From: Actinomycetes bacterium
Lineage (GTDB): Bacteria > Actinomycetota > Acidimicrobiia > IMCC26256 > JANYLB01
Length of the DNA: 64,000 nucleotides
Direction: 5' to 3'
NCBI GenBank assembly: GCA_025363815.1
Contig: JANYLB010000054.1
Span: forward strand, 62,001-126,000
The position numbers and the translations under genes are program-made. Positions 35,046-43,100 of this stretch are shown here, piece by piece; position 1 is the first letter of the stretch; the number at the start of each line of letters is the position of its first letter. The notes under the pieces were generated by a model. The model ran no database searches. It was not told the DNA's origin and worked only from the letters and a program-made list of their open reading frames with translations.

Positions 35046-37895
35046 TCATGAGCAGCCGGATGTGGCTCCGCAGCTCGGGCAGGCGTGGCACGAACCCGCG
35101 CGCTGCATGATGTCGCCGCACACGTGGCACAGCACCGTCTCGCGTTCGCGGGTACGGAGCTTCGGTGCTGCGGGTGGGGCGACGACCGTTGCCGGGGCCG
35201 GGAGTGCAGCCGACGGGGCCTGGTCTTCGGGGCCGAGCACCATCTGGCGGTCGGTTCCCACTGCCCCAGCTTCCTCGACGCCGGGCAGCGTCGGCTGGAT
35301 CCGCTCCCCCACCGTGAGGATTCCGAGGTCTTCGCGCTCGCTCTTCGTCAGGTAGTCGACGGCGAGGCGGCGGAAGATGTAGTCGACGAGGCTCGTCGCG
35401 ATGCGCAGGTCAGGGTCGTCGGTCATGCCGGCGGGCTCGAAGCGCATGTTCGTGAACTTCTCCGCGAAGGCCTGTAGCGGAACGCCGTACTGCAGACCCA
35501 AGCTCACCGAGATCGCGAACGCGTCCATGATCCCCGCAAGGGTCGAGCCCTGCTTGGCGACCTTGAGGAACACCTCGCCGGGTCGGCCGTCTTCGAACTC
35601 ACCCACGGTCACGTAGCCGTGACAATCGGCGACCCGGAACGAGAAGGTCTGGCTCTTGCGTCGGCGCGGCAGCTTCTGGCGAACCGGCTCCTGCACGATC
35701 ACGTGCTCCACGATGCGCTCCACCTGGCGGCTGAGCCCGCCGACCGGCGCCTCGGCACCCGCGGCCAAGAGCTGCGCTGCAGTCTTTTGCGTGGCCATCG
35801 GCTGCCCGACCTTGCAGTTGTCACGGTAGATGGCGACCGCCTTGATCCCGAGCTTCCATGCTTCGAGGTGGAGCTGCTCTACCTCTTCGACCGTCGCCTC
35901 TTCTGGCATGTTCACGGTCTTGGAGATCGCGCCGGAGATCCACGGCTGCACGCCGCCCATCATCTTGACGTGACCCATGTAGTCGATGGTGTTGTCGCCC
36001 ATCGAACAGGCGAACACCGGCAGGTGCTCCGCCTTGAACGCGGGCGCGCCCATGATCGTCTTGTGCTCGTCGATGAACGCGATGATCTGGTCGATCTGGT
36101 CGGCCGAATACCCGAGGCGACGCAACGCACGCGGAATCGTCTGGTTGACGATGTACATCGTGCCCCCGCCGACGAGCTTCTTCGCCTTGGTGAGCGCGAG
36201 GTCGGGCTCGATGCCGGTGGTGTCGCAGTCCATCGCCAAACCAATTGTACCAGTAGGTGCGAGAACGGTAGCTTGGGCGTTTCGTACCCCATGCCGCTCG
36301 CCGAGCTCGACGGCTTCGTCCCATGAACGCTGCGCGGCGCTCAGCAGCTCGGGGGGCACTAGCTCTTCGTCGATCTTGGCCGTCTCGGCCCGGTGCATTC
36401 GCAATACGTTGAGCATCGGCTCCGCGTTCTCCGCGTAGCCCGCGTGCGGACCCATGCGGCTCGCGGTGCGGGCACTCGTCGCGTAGGCGTGACCCGTCAT
36501 CAGCGCGGTGATCGCACCGGCCCACGCGCGACCCTCGGCCGAGTCGTACGGGAGGCCCTGCGCCATGAGCAACGCGCCCAGGTTGGCGTAACCGAGCCCG
36601 AGCTGGCGGAACTTGCGGCTGTTCTCACCGATCTTCTCTGTCGGGTAGTCGGCGTTGCCGACGAGGATCTCCTGCGCGGTGAACACGACCTCAATCGTGC
36701 GTCGGTAGCCCTCGACATCGAAACCGCCAGCTCCGGAGCCGCCGTCGTCGAGGAGATACTTCATGAGGTTGATGCTCGCGAGGTTGCAGGCCGAGTTGTC
36801 TACATGCATGTACTCGGAGCACGGGTTGCTGGCGTTGATTCGGCCCGAGTTCGGCGAGGTGTGCCAGCGGTTGATCGTGGTGTCGAACTGCATGCCCGGG
36901 TCGGCACACTCCCACGAGGCCTGCGAGAACTGGCGCATGAGCTCGCGGGCCTTGAGGGTCTTGATCGTCTCGCCTGTCGTGACCGACTTGAGGGCCCAAT
37001 CACGATCGTCGACGACGGCCTGCATGAAGTCGTCGGTGACGCGCACCGAGTTGTTCGCGTTCTGGTACTGGACCGAGTGGCTGTCGCGGCCGTCGAGGTC
37101 CATGTCGAAGCCGGCATCTCGCAGGGCACGCGCCTTGTGCTCCTCACGGGCCTTGCACCAGACGAACTCCTCGATGTCGGGGTGATCGGCGTTGAGGATG
37201 ACCATCTTCGCGGCGCGACGGGTCTTGCCGCCCGACTTGATCGTTCCAGCCGACGCGTCGGCGCCCCGCATGAAGCTCACCGGGCCGCTCGCGGTACCAC
37301 CCCCCTTGAGGTGCTCGTTCGACGAGCGAATGCCCGACAGGTTGATGCCGGAACCGGAACCACCCTTGAAGATGGTCCCTTCCTCGCGGTACCAGTTGAG
37401 GATGCCGTCCATCGTGTCCTCGACGGCGAGGATGAAGCACGCGCTCCCCTGCGCCGGCACACCCTCCACGCCGATGTTGAACCACACCGGCGAGTTGAAG
37501 GCGGCGCGCTGGTGGACCATCACGTACTTGAGCTCGTCGCGGAAGGCGTTCGCCTCGTCGGGGCCGGTGAAGTAGCCGTCGCTGATGCCCCAGTCGGCGA
37601 TCGTGTCGACAATGCGGTCGATCACCTGGCGCAGCGAGGTCTCACGTTCGGCGGTTCCGGGATGGCCGCGGAAGTACTTCTGGGCAACGATGTTTGTCGC
37701 GTTCTGCGACCACGAGACGGGGAACTCCACGTCGGCCTGGAAGAAGGCGTCCGTGCCGTCCTTGTAGTTCTGGATGCGGGCATCGCGTCGCTCCCACTCC
37801 ACGGTGTCGTACGGGTCGACGCCCGCCTCCGTGAAGTGCCTGCGGATCCCGATCCCGAGCGCTACCGGCGCCATCTCCTCAGACGTACTCGCCAT
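35046..37895 (-). CDS. nrdJ: Adenosylcobalamin-dependent (class II) ribonucleotide reductase
   Basis: The 949-residue enzyme reduces ribonucleotides to deoxyribonucleotides using a B12-derived radical, so it needs no oxygen. Visible parts are GSACFILAVEDTMDGI with an active-site cysteine, FKGGSGSGINLSGIRS, NPCSEYMHVDNSACNLASINL with the central cysteine, and PTGTIGLAMDCDTTGIEPD. The C-terminus has a zinc-ribbon-like CHVCGDIM...CHACPSCG segment with thiols for re-reduction. The start ATG at 37895 has GGGGAGAG upstream; the longer open frame crosses into the promoter region. No nrdAB or nrdEF genes are in the window. Confidence 0.95.
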   Translation of the reverse strand: MASTSEEMAPVALGIGIRRHFTEAGVDPYDTVEWERRDARIQNYKDGTDAFFQADVEFPVSWSQNATNIVAQKYFRGHPGTAERETSLRQVIDRIVDTIADWGISDGYFTGPDEANAFRDELKYVMVHQRAAFNSPVWFNIGVEGVPAQGSACFILAVEDTMDGILNWYREEGTIFKGGSGSGINLSGIRSSNEHLKGGGTASGPVSFMRGADASAGTIKSGGKTRRAAKMVILNADHPDIEEFVWCKAREEHKARALRDAGFDMDLDGRDSHSVQYQNANNSVRVTDDFMQAVVDDRDWALKSVTTGETIKTLKARELMRQFSQASWECADPGMQFDTTINRWHTSPNSGRINASNPCSEYMHVDNSACNLASINLMKYLLDDGGSGAGGFDVEGYRRTIEVVFTAQEILVGNADYPTEKIGENSRKFRQLGLGYANLGALLMAQGLPYDSAEGRAWAGAITALMTGHAYATSARTASRMGPHAGYAENAEPMLNVLRMHRAETAKIDEELVPPELLSAAQRSWDEAVELGERHGVRNAQATVLAPTGTIGLAMDCDTTGIEPDLALTKAKKLVGGGTMYIVNQTIPRALRRLGYSADQIDQIIAFIDEHKTIMGAPAFKAEHLPVFACSMGDNTIDYMGHVKMMGGVQPWISGAISKTVNMPEEATVEEVEQLHLEAWKLGIKAVAIYRDNCKVGQPMATQKTAAQLLAAGAEAPVGGLSRQVERIVEHVIVQEPVRQKLPRRRKSQTFSFRVADCHGYVTVGEFEDGRPGEVFLKVAKQGSTLAGIMDAFAISVSLGLQYGVPLQAFAEKFTNMRFEPAGMTDDPDLRIATSLVDYIFRRLAVDYLTKSEREDLGILTVGERIQPTLPGVEEAGAVGTDRQMVLGPEDQAPSAALPAPATVVAPPAAPKLRTRERETVLCHVCGDIMQRAGSCHACPSCGATSGCS

Positions 37896-38040
37896 TCGGT
37901 TATCTCTCCCCTGTTCCGGTGCCGATCCCAGACTCGTCCGTGCCGGTCTCAGCAGTGATGTGTGTGGTGCCTTCACTCCGCCCGGAGTCCAGAACTCTTG
38001 CTCGCTCGCTTCGTTGCCAGCTGTGCTGCCAGATCGTGAC

Positions 38041-38056
38041 CCACTAGATGAAGTAG
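38041..38056 (-). promoter_or_regulatory. NrdR box, nrdJ-proximal
   Basis: The minus strand reads CTACTTCATCTAGTGG, a 16-base imperfect palindrome close to the NrdR consensus ACAC-TATATATA-GTGT in its ACT/AGT arms and central AT. It pairs with the site at 38066, with 9 bases between them. Confidence 0.68.
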
Positions 38057-38065
38057 GCGTCTGAT

Positions 38066-38081
38066 CCACAAGATGTAGTGG
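38066..38081 (-). promoter_or_regulatory. NrdR box, distal
   Basis: The minus strand reads CCACTACATCTTGTGG, a near-perfect palindrome of the NrdR-box type. NrdR acts at paired boxes upstream of ribonucleotide reductase genes, and the nrdR gene itself lies 100 bases further upstream here. The two boxes are 25 bases apart centre to centre. Confidence 0.7.
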
Positions 38082-38113
38082 TCGCGTCCGTCCTAGCCGC
38101 GAGATGGGGGGTA

Positions 38114-38142
38114 ATTACACCATCGTAGTTCCGTGGAGTCAA
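38114..38142 (-). promoter_or_regulatory. nrdJ promoter
   Basis: On the minus strand TTGACT (38142-38137) and TGTAAT (38119-38114) are separated by 17 bases, a good sigma-70-type promoter. Transcription would start near 38107, placing both NrdR boxes just downstream of the start. No cobalamin-riboswitch B12 box was seen in the leader down to 37896. Confidence 0.65.
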
Positions 38143-38179
38143 CGGTGAATCTCAGGTTCTGCGGATCAGCTCCTGAGGA

Positions 38180-38653
38180 TCAGGGCTCTCGGCGCTTGGG
38201 TGCGGTCGTCTTCTGGAGGAGACCGACCTCGCGCTCGAAGTCGGCGACGTCCTCGAATCCCTTGTAGACCGAGGCAAAGCGCAGGTAGGAGACCGGATCG
38301 AGCACCCGAAGGCGCTCCAGCACGGCGAAACCGACCTGGTCGGTGCCTACCTCGGCCCCGATCGCCCGCAGGTCTTCCTCGATCTCGATCGCGATCGCCT
38401 CGACCGTCGCCGCGTCGACCGGCCGGTTGACCGCCGACCTGGAGATCCCGGCGGCGACCTTGGATCGGTCGAACGGCTCCTTCTGACCCCCCCGCTTCAC
38501 CACGATCAGCGGAACCTCGTCGAAGCGCTCGTAGGTCGTGTACCGACGGCCACACGACAGGCACTCCCGCCGACGCCGAATCGCGACGCCTTCGTCGGTG
38601 AGGCGCGAGTCGACCACCTTGTCATCGAGCTCGCGACAGTACGGACAGCGCAT
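38180..38653 (-). CDS. nrdR: Transcriptional repressor NrdR
   Basis: The 157-residue protein has an N-terminal zinc ribbon with four cysteines (MRCPYCRELDDKVVDSR and RRRECLSCGRRYTTYER), then an ATP-cone domain beginning PLIVVKRGGQKEPFDRSK. NrdR binds dATP/ATP and represses ribonucleotide reductase genes at NrdR boxes. The ATG at 38653 marks the conserved start. It precedes nrdJ on the same strand, with a separate nrdJ promoter in between. Length is normal for the family. Confidence 0.95.
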   Translation of the reverse strand: MRCPYCRELDDKVVDSRLTDEGVAIRRRRECLSCGRRYTTYERFDEVPLIVVKRGGQKEPFDRSKVAAGISRSAVNRPVDAATVEAIAIEIEEDLRAIGAEVGTDQVGFAVLERLRVLDPVSYLRFASVYKGFEDVADFEREVGLLQKTTAPKRREP

Positions 38654-38729
38654 GCCCTCACTGTATTTCGCCGTAGACCGATCGGTGATCACAGAATCGG
38701 GGCGTACACCGCCGGGTCGGGTGGCGCAG

Positions 38730-39164
38730 CTAGCCGCCGTACTCGACCGTCTCGCCCGGCCGCAGCGGCGCGTTGGCGCGGTCACGTGCGAGCGCATCGA
38801 CGATGGGTCGCAGGTCGGCGCCCGGGGCGATGCGCTGCGCGATGGTCCATAGCGAGTCACCGGGGCGCACGACGAAGGAGGAGCCGATCGGAGAGGCGGG
38901 CGGACGCTCGGGGGCCACGAGGGGTGTACCCCCGAGCGCGACGCCTGCCTTCCCCACTGTGACCACGATGCCGAGTGCCAGCACTACGGCGAGAATGCGC
39001 CGGCGCCGGTACGTCGCACGGGTCGTCAGCGGGGAGCACCGGACGGCGGCGCGGGGCTCGCCGACCAGCGCGAGACGCGGCCGTGCGGGGGCACGACCGA
39101 TCTCGATCTGCTCGATGTCTTCGTACTCGTCGAAGTCGTGGCGGGGACGCATCAATGCGGCCAT
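38730..39164 (-). CDS. LysM-domain membrane protein next to lexA
   Basis: The 144-residue protein has a cytoplasmic N-terminus rich in acidic residues, one membrane span (RRILAVVLALGIVVTVGKAG), and a C-terminal LysM domain: FVVRPGDSLWTIAQRIAPGAD and LRPGETVEYGG. LysM binds peptidoglycan. Genes of this kind next to lexA in actinobacteria are candidates for SOS-linked cell-division inhibitors, as with divergent lexA partners in mycobacteria and corynebacteria. The ATG at 39164 has GGAG about 11 bases upstream. It shares the divergent lexA control region with its two LexA boxes. Confidence 0.8.
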   Translation of the reverse strand: MAALMRPRHDFDEYEDIEQIEIGRAPARPRLALVGEPRAAVRCSPLTTRATYRRRRILAVVLALGIVVTVGKAGVALGGTPLVAPERPPASPIGSSFVVRPGDSLWTIAQRIAPGADLRPIVDALARDRANAPLRPGETVEYGG

Positions 39165-39297
39165 TGGCGGAAGTTCTCCTTCGAATCCGGGGCCGAAACT
39201 GCGGAGGTTCGTCTTCGGGATGGTGGTGGTCGAAGTGGACCACGAGGGTGGGACAGCAACGGCTTGCGAAGTTGGTCGGCCCGAGGGGTGGCGACCG

Positions 39298-39309
39298 GAA
39301 CAGGTGTTC
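39298..39309. promoter_or_regulatory. LexA (SOS) box, distal
   Basis: GAAC-AGGT-GTTC is a perfect match to the actinobacterial SOS box GAAC-N4-GTTC. It lies in the gap between the LysM gene and lexA, so it may control the LysM gene, lexA, or both. Confidence 0.82.
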
Positions 39310-39354
39310 GGTACGACAAGATCACGAATGCACGTTCGAGTCAAGCAAAATTAC

Positions 39355-39366
39355 GAACAGGTGTTT
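39355..39366. promoter_or_regulatory. LexA (SOS) box, lexA-proximal
   Basis: GAAC-AGGT-GTTT carries one mismatch in the right arm. It overlaps a possible lexA -35 element TTGCCC at 39365-39370, which pairs with TACCTT at 39388-39393 across 17 bases, so LexA here would block its own promoter. Confidence 0.7.
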
Positions 39367-39419
39367 GCCCCGAACATCTGATCGTGTTACCTTCCCGGGA
39401 ACCACCCAGGAGGCAGCAG

Positions 39420-40127
39420 ATGACCCCCACCGGATCCGCCCCCACTTCCATTGCCGCGGCGGCGAAAGCCCGCAGGGCGCGCCGCGCCGCGGCTCCCGAG
39501 CTCGCCGCCCTCACCGGCCGCCAGCGCCAGGTCCTCGAGTTCATAGACACCGAGGTCCGGCGGCGCGGCTACCCGCCGAGCGTGCGCGAGATCGGCGAGG
39601 CCATCGGGCTGTCGTCGAGCTCCACTGTGCACGCGCATCTCGCCGCGCTCGAGTCGAAGGGCTACCTGAGGCGCGACCCCACCAAGCCACGGGCGATCGA
39701 GGTCTGCTTCGATCCCGAGTCGGGCGCCACCGTTGATCGGCGCCCGGTCCGTCACGTCCCCCTGGTGGGCGACGTCGCCGCCGGTACCGGCGTGCTCGCG
39801 GCGGAGAACATAGAGGAGACGTTCCCACTACCCGAAGATTTCACGGGCGAAGGTCAGCTCTTCATGCTGCGGGTTCTGGGTGATTCCATGGTCGAAGCCG
39901 GCATCCTCGATCGCGACTATGTCGTCGTCCGCCAGCAGGACACCGCCGACGCGGGCGATGTCGTCGTGGCCGGGATCCCCGGCGAGGAAGCAACGGTGAA
40001 GACGTTCCTGCGCCGCAAGGGAAAGATCGTGCTGCGACCCGAGAACTCCGCACTCGAGGAGATGATCTTCGATCCGTCCGACGTCTCGGTGTTCGGCAAG
40101 GTCGTCACGGTCCTGCGGCGCCTCTAG
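39420..40127 (+). CDS. lexA: LexA repressor
   Basis: This 235-residue SOS repressor has a winged helix at about residues 28-90 (LTGRQRQVLEFIDTEVRRRGYPPSVREIG, GLSSSSTVHAHL) and a C-terminal self-cleaving peptidase domain. The cleavage bond is Ala121-Gly122 in DVAAGTGV, and the catalytic pair is Ser156 in GDSMVEAG and Lys194 in ATVKTF. RecA filaments trigger the cleavage. The Ala-rich basic extension of about 25 residues before the winged helix is typical of actinobacteria. GGAGG lies 7 bases upstream of the ATG. Two LexA boxes precede the gene. Confidence 0.96.
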   Translation: MTPTGSAPTSIAAAAKARRARRAAAPELAALTGRQRQVLEFIDTEVRRRGYPPSVREIGEAIGLSSSSTVHAHLAALESKGYLRRDPTKPRAIEVCFDPESGATVDRRPVRHVPLVGDVAAGTGVLAAENIEETFPLPEDFTGEGQLFMLRVLGDSMVEAGILDRDYVVVRQQDTADAGDVVVAGIPGEEATVKTFLRRKGKIVLRPENSALEEMIFDPSDVSVFGKVVTVLRRL

Positions 40128-40137
40128 GTCCGGTCCC

Positions 40138-40572
40138 GTGCCGGTCGTCCCGCCACGGATCAACCTCGTGACCCTCGGTGTCGCCGATGTCGCGCGGGCG
40201 ACCGCGTTCTACCAAGGTCTGGGCTGGCGGCTTTCGCCGGCTTCGGTTTTCGGAGTCGTGAGCTTCTTCGACCTCGACAGCTGCGTGCTCGGGCTGTGGA
40301 GCGCCGCTGCGCTTGCGTCGGAGGCGCGGATAGGCACGCCCACGGGCCCGGGTGCGGTCTCGCTCGCCATCAACGTCGGCGCCGCGCCAGATGTCGACGC
40401 GGCGATCGATGCTGCAGTCGCCGCCGGAGGGAGCGTGCTGCGCCCGGCCGGCGATGCGCTCGAGTTTGAGGGCCGGTCGGGGTACTTCGCCGATCCCGAC
40501 GGTCATCCATGGGAGGTCGTCCACAACCCCGGGTTCACCCTCGGCACCACCGGACGTGTGCAACTTCCCTGA
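40138..40572 (+). CDS. VOC-family (glyoxalase-fold) protein
   Basis: The 144-residue protein has one VOC domain pair: INLVTLGVADVARATAFYQGLGWRLS in the first half and GRSGYFADPDGHPWEVVHNPGF at the end. The first-module metal histidine is replaced by Asn/Leu in INLVTLGV, while Glu in HPWEVVHNP is kept, so it may be a binding protein rather than an enzyme. The GTG at 40138 lies 10 bases after the lexA stop, suggesting read-through with lexA. Confidence 0.82.
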   Translation: MPVVPPRINLVTLGVADVARATAFYQGLGWRLSPASVFGVVSFFDLDSCVLGLWSAAALASEARIGTPTGPGAVSLAINVGAAPDVDAAIDAAVAAGGSVLRPAGDALEFEGRSGYFADPDGHPWEVVHNPGFTLGTTGRVQLP

Positions 40573-40626
40573 CCTCCGGGGTCATGAGGCGCGACATTCT
40601 CGAGGTGGGCGGGATCGGGCAGGTCG

Positions 40627-41172
40627 TCAGCGACGGACGCCGACCACCGCGGCTTCGGTCGCCGAGACGAGCACCTCGGTGGTCACAAGATGCGGATGCA
40701 ACAACCAGGCGTCGCGTTCGGTGTCGCCCACCGGAGCGAGGCCGGTGTAGTCGTCGAGCACGATCGTTGCCCCCGGCGAGAGCAGCGAGATCGTCGCGTC
40801 GATCTGATCGCGCTTGGGTGAGACGGTGTCGCAGAACAGCAGATCGAACGGAGCGCGGTGGACCATCACCGACCAGTCCCCCTCCAGCGCAGTCACGTTC
40901 CCGAGATCGGCGAAGAGCCCGGCGGCACGGAGGGCCAACCCCTCGTCGAGCTCGACGGTGACGAGCTCGGAGGTGGGATCGAGCGCGCTCGCGATCCACG
41001 CCGATCCGACTCCCGACCCGGTCCCGAGCTCCCCGATGCATCCGTTGCGGACTCCGGCGGTCAGCACCTGGAGCAGCCGACCGATCCCCGCGCTGCACGA
41101 CTGGGTGAATCCCGAACCGGCAGCGGCCGCCATTGCCTCCCGCACGAGCGGCGGTAGCTGGGGTCGGGTCAC
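40627..41172 (-). CDS. Class I SAM-dependent methyltransferase, O-methyltransferase-like
   Basis: The 181-residue protein has motif I IGELGTGSGVGSAWIA near residue 48, an acidic residue after the second strand in LVTVELDEG, and DLLFCDTVSPK and ATIVLDDYTG further on, as in catechol O-methyltransferase-like enzymes. It uses S-adenosylmethionine; the acceptor is unknown. The ATG at 41172 overlaps the dapE stop by 4 bases, making it last in the dapC-dapD-dapE run. Confidence 0.85.
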   Translation of the reverse strand: MTRPQLPPLVREAMAAAAGSGFTQSCSAGIGRLLQVLTAGVRNGCIGELGTGSGVGSAWIASALDPTSELVTVELDEGLALRAAGLFADLGNVTALEGDWSVMVHRAPFDLLFCDTVSPKRDQIDATISLLSPGATIVLDDYTGLAPVGDTERDAWLLHPHLVTTEVLVSATEAAVVGVRR

Positions 41173-42236
41173 GCCCCGACCCCGAGGAAGTGCGCGAGGA
41201 CGGCGTAACAGCCCTCGACCGCCTCGCGAGTGACGAACTCACCTTGGGTGTGAGCAACCTCGGGATCACCGGAGCCAAAGTTCAGCGCCGGGATCCCGTG
41301 GGCCGAGAAGCGGGCGACGTCGGTCCAGCCGAGCTTGGGCCGGACCGCAAGATCGAGCGTGCCGATGAACTCGGCGACCAGAGGATTCATGAGATTGGGG
41401 GGGCCCGCAGGCGAGGAGTTCAGCACCTCGATCCGGTCGGCCCCGGCGAGCAGCGCCTCGGTCTGGGCCGTCGCCTCCTCGACCGAGTACTTCGGGGCGA
41501 ACCTGCGGTTGACCACGATCGAGCATGCGTCGGGGACGACGTTGTTGGCGATGCCGCCCTCGATCCGCACCACCTGAAGCGACTCCCGGTACTCGAGACC
41601 GTCTACCGAGACGGTGTCGGCCTGATGGGTCGCGAGCCTGCTCAGCACCTCGGCGGCGCGGTGGATGGCGTTCTCCCCCATCCACGGCCGGGCCGAGTGC
41701 GCCCGGACGCCGTCGAACTCGGCGCGGATATGGAGGGTGCCCTGGCAGCCCGCCTCAGCCCAGCCCGCCGTCGGCTCCAACAGGATCGCGAGATCTCCCG
41801 CGACAAGCTCAGGACGATCTTGGAACAACGTTCGCAGCCCGTTGAACCTCTCGGCGACCTCCTCGGCCTCGTAGAACACGAGCGACACGTCGAAGCGAGC
41901 GTCGGACGCGCGCTCGGCGAGCGCGAGAAGCACCGCGATGCCGCCTTTCATGTCGGCGCTGCCGAGCCCGTAGAGGGTGTCACCCTCGATCCGCGCGGTG
42001 GCGTTGTCGTTCACGGGAACCGTGTCGAGATGCCCGCCGAGCACGATGCGACGATCGTGGCCGAGGTCGGTGCGGGCGATCACGTTGTTCGCGATCCGGG
42101 TGATCGAGAGGCCGCTGGCACGGTCGCGCAACCGGCCTTCGACGAGATCGGCGATCGCGGTCTCCTCGTGACTCACCGACGGAACCCCGACCAGCTCCGC
42201 CGCGAGTGCGAACACATCAATTCTTTCGCGGGTCAT
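41169..42236 (-). CDS. dapE: Succinyl-diaminopimelate desuccinylase
   Basis: This 355-residue M20-family metallopeptidase removes succinate from N-succinyl-LL-diaminopimelate in lysine and peptidoglycan precursor synthesis. Metal sites are visible in LGGHLDTVPVND and GLGSADMKGG, with the catalytic glutamates in FYEAEEVAE. A dimerisation domain lies in the middle, and PKLGWTDVARFSAHGIPALNFGSGDP is near the end. It overlaps dapD upstream and the methyltransferase downstream by 4 bases each, which supports dapE over other M20 peptidases. Confidence 0.92.
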   Translation of the reverse strand: MTRERIDVFALAAELVGVPSVSHEETAIADLVEGRLRDRASGLSITRIANNVIARTDLGHDRRIVLGGHLDTVPVNDNATARIEGDTLYGLGSADMKGGIAVLLALAERASDARFDVSLVFYEAEEVAERFNGLRTLFQDRPELVAGDLAILLEPTAGWAEAGCQGTLHIRAEFDGVRAHSARPWMGENAIHRAAEVLSRLATHQADTVSVDGLEYRESLQVVRIEGGIANNVVPDACSIVVNRRFAPKYSVEEATAQTEALLAGADRIEVLNSSPAGPPNLMNPLVAEFIGTLDLAVRPKLGWTDVARFSAHGIPALNFGSGDPEVAHTQGEFVTREAVEGCYAVLAHFLGVGA

Positions 42237-43060
42237 GTCGCGGCGCCGTGCTCCCGCAGCACGTCGTTGAGCTTCGCCTTGTCGTGGCGATCGCCCTCGG
42301 CGAGTCGTTTGATGACGAGCACGCACGGAAGCCCGAACTCGCCGCCGGGGAACGTCCTGCGGCGGGTCGCCGAGACTGCTACGCACCAGTCGGGGACCGA
42401 GCCGCGGCTCAGCTCGCTGCCGGTCTCGGCGTCGATCACCGGGATCGATCCCGTGAGAATGCATCCGGCGCCCAGCACGACACCGTTGCCGACCGTCGCG
42501 CCCTCGGCGACGATGCAGCGCGATCCGATCACGGTGTCGTCGCCGATCATCACGGGCACCGCGTTGGGTGGCTCCAGCACACCACCGATGCCGACACCTC
42601 CGGACAGGTGCACCCGCTCACCGATCTGCGCGCACGAGCCGACCGTCGCCCAGGTGTCGACCATCGTGTCGGCGCCTACCCGCGCGCCGATGTTGGTGTA
42701 GCTCGGCATCAGGATCACGCCCGGCGCGAGGTACGAACCCCATCGCGCCGACGCACCGGGAACGACCCGCACGCCGGCCGCCTCATAGCCCTGCTTGAGC
42801 GGGATCTTGTCGCGGTACTCGAACGGGCCGATCTCTTCGACGCGCATCGAGGTGAGACGGAACAGCAGCAGGATCGCCTGCTTCAACCACTGGTGGACGA
42901 TCACCTCGCCACCCGAGAGCTCCGCGACGCGTGCCTCGCCGGTGTCGAGGAGATCGATGGCGGCGCGCACCGCGAGCTCGGCCTCGGCTCTCGGCATCAC
43001 TGCGTCGAGATCGTCGCGGCCGTCCCAGAGGGCGGTGATGGTCTGCTCAAGGTCGATCAT
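42233..43060 (-). CDS. dapD: Tetrahydrodipicolinate N-succinyltransferase
   Basis: The 275-residue enzyme transfers succinate from succinyl-CoA to tetrahydrodipicolinate, starting the succinylase branch of lysine synthesis. The C-terminal half is a left-handed beta-helix of hexapeptide repeats: GASARWGSYLAPGVILMPS, NIGARVGADTMVDTWATVGS and VHLSGGVGIGGVLEP. The start ATG at 43060 begins the conserved MIDLEQTI segment; the longer frame upstream is antisense to dapC. It overlaps dapE by 4 bases. Confidence 0.94.
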   Translation of the reverse strand: MIDLEQTITALWDGRDDLDAVMPRAEAELAVRAAIDLLDTGEARVAELSGGEVIVHQWLKQAILLLFRLTSMRVEEIGPFEYRDKIPLKQGYEAAGVRVVPGASARWGSYLAPGVILMPSYTNIGARVGADTMVDTWATVGSCAQIGERVHLSGGVGIGGVLEPPNAVPVMIGDDTVIGSRCIVAEGATVGNGVVLGAGCILTGSIPVIDAETGSELSRGSVPDWCVAVSATRRRTFPGGEFGLPCVLVIKRLAEGDRHDKAKLNDVLREHGAAT

Positions 43061-43100
43061 GGTCCCGACACTACCGATCGGTCGGGCCAATACGGCCGAC

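Noticed and set aside
36393-37958. 521-codon open frame antisense to nrdJ
   Set aside because: It mirrors the codon pattern of nrdJ on the other strand, has no family-like motifs and is rich in Arg/Val/Asp as shadow frames in high-GC DNA are.
37896-38179. Cobalamin riboswitch upstream of the B12-dependent reductase
   Set aside because: No B12-box or matching stem order was found in the leader; control by NrdR boxes explains the region better.
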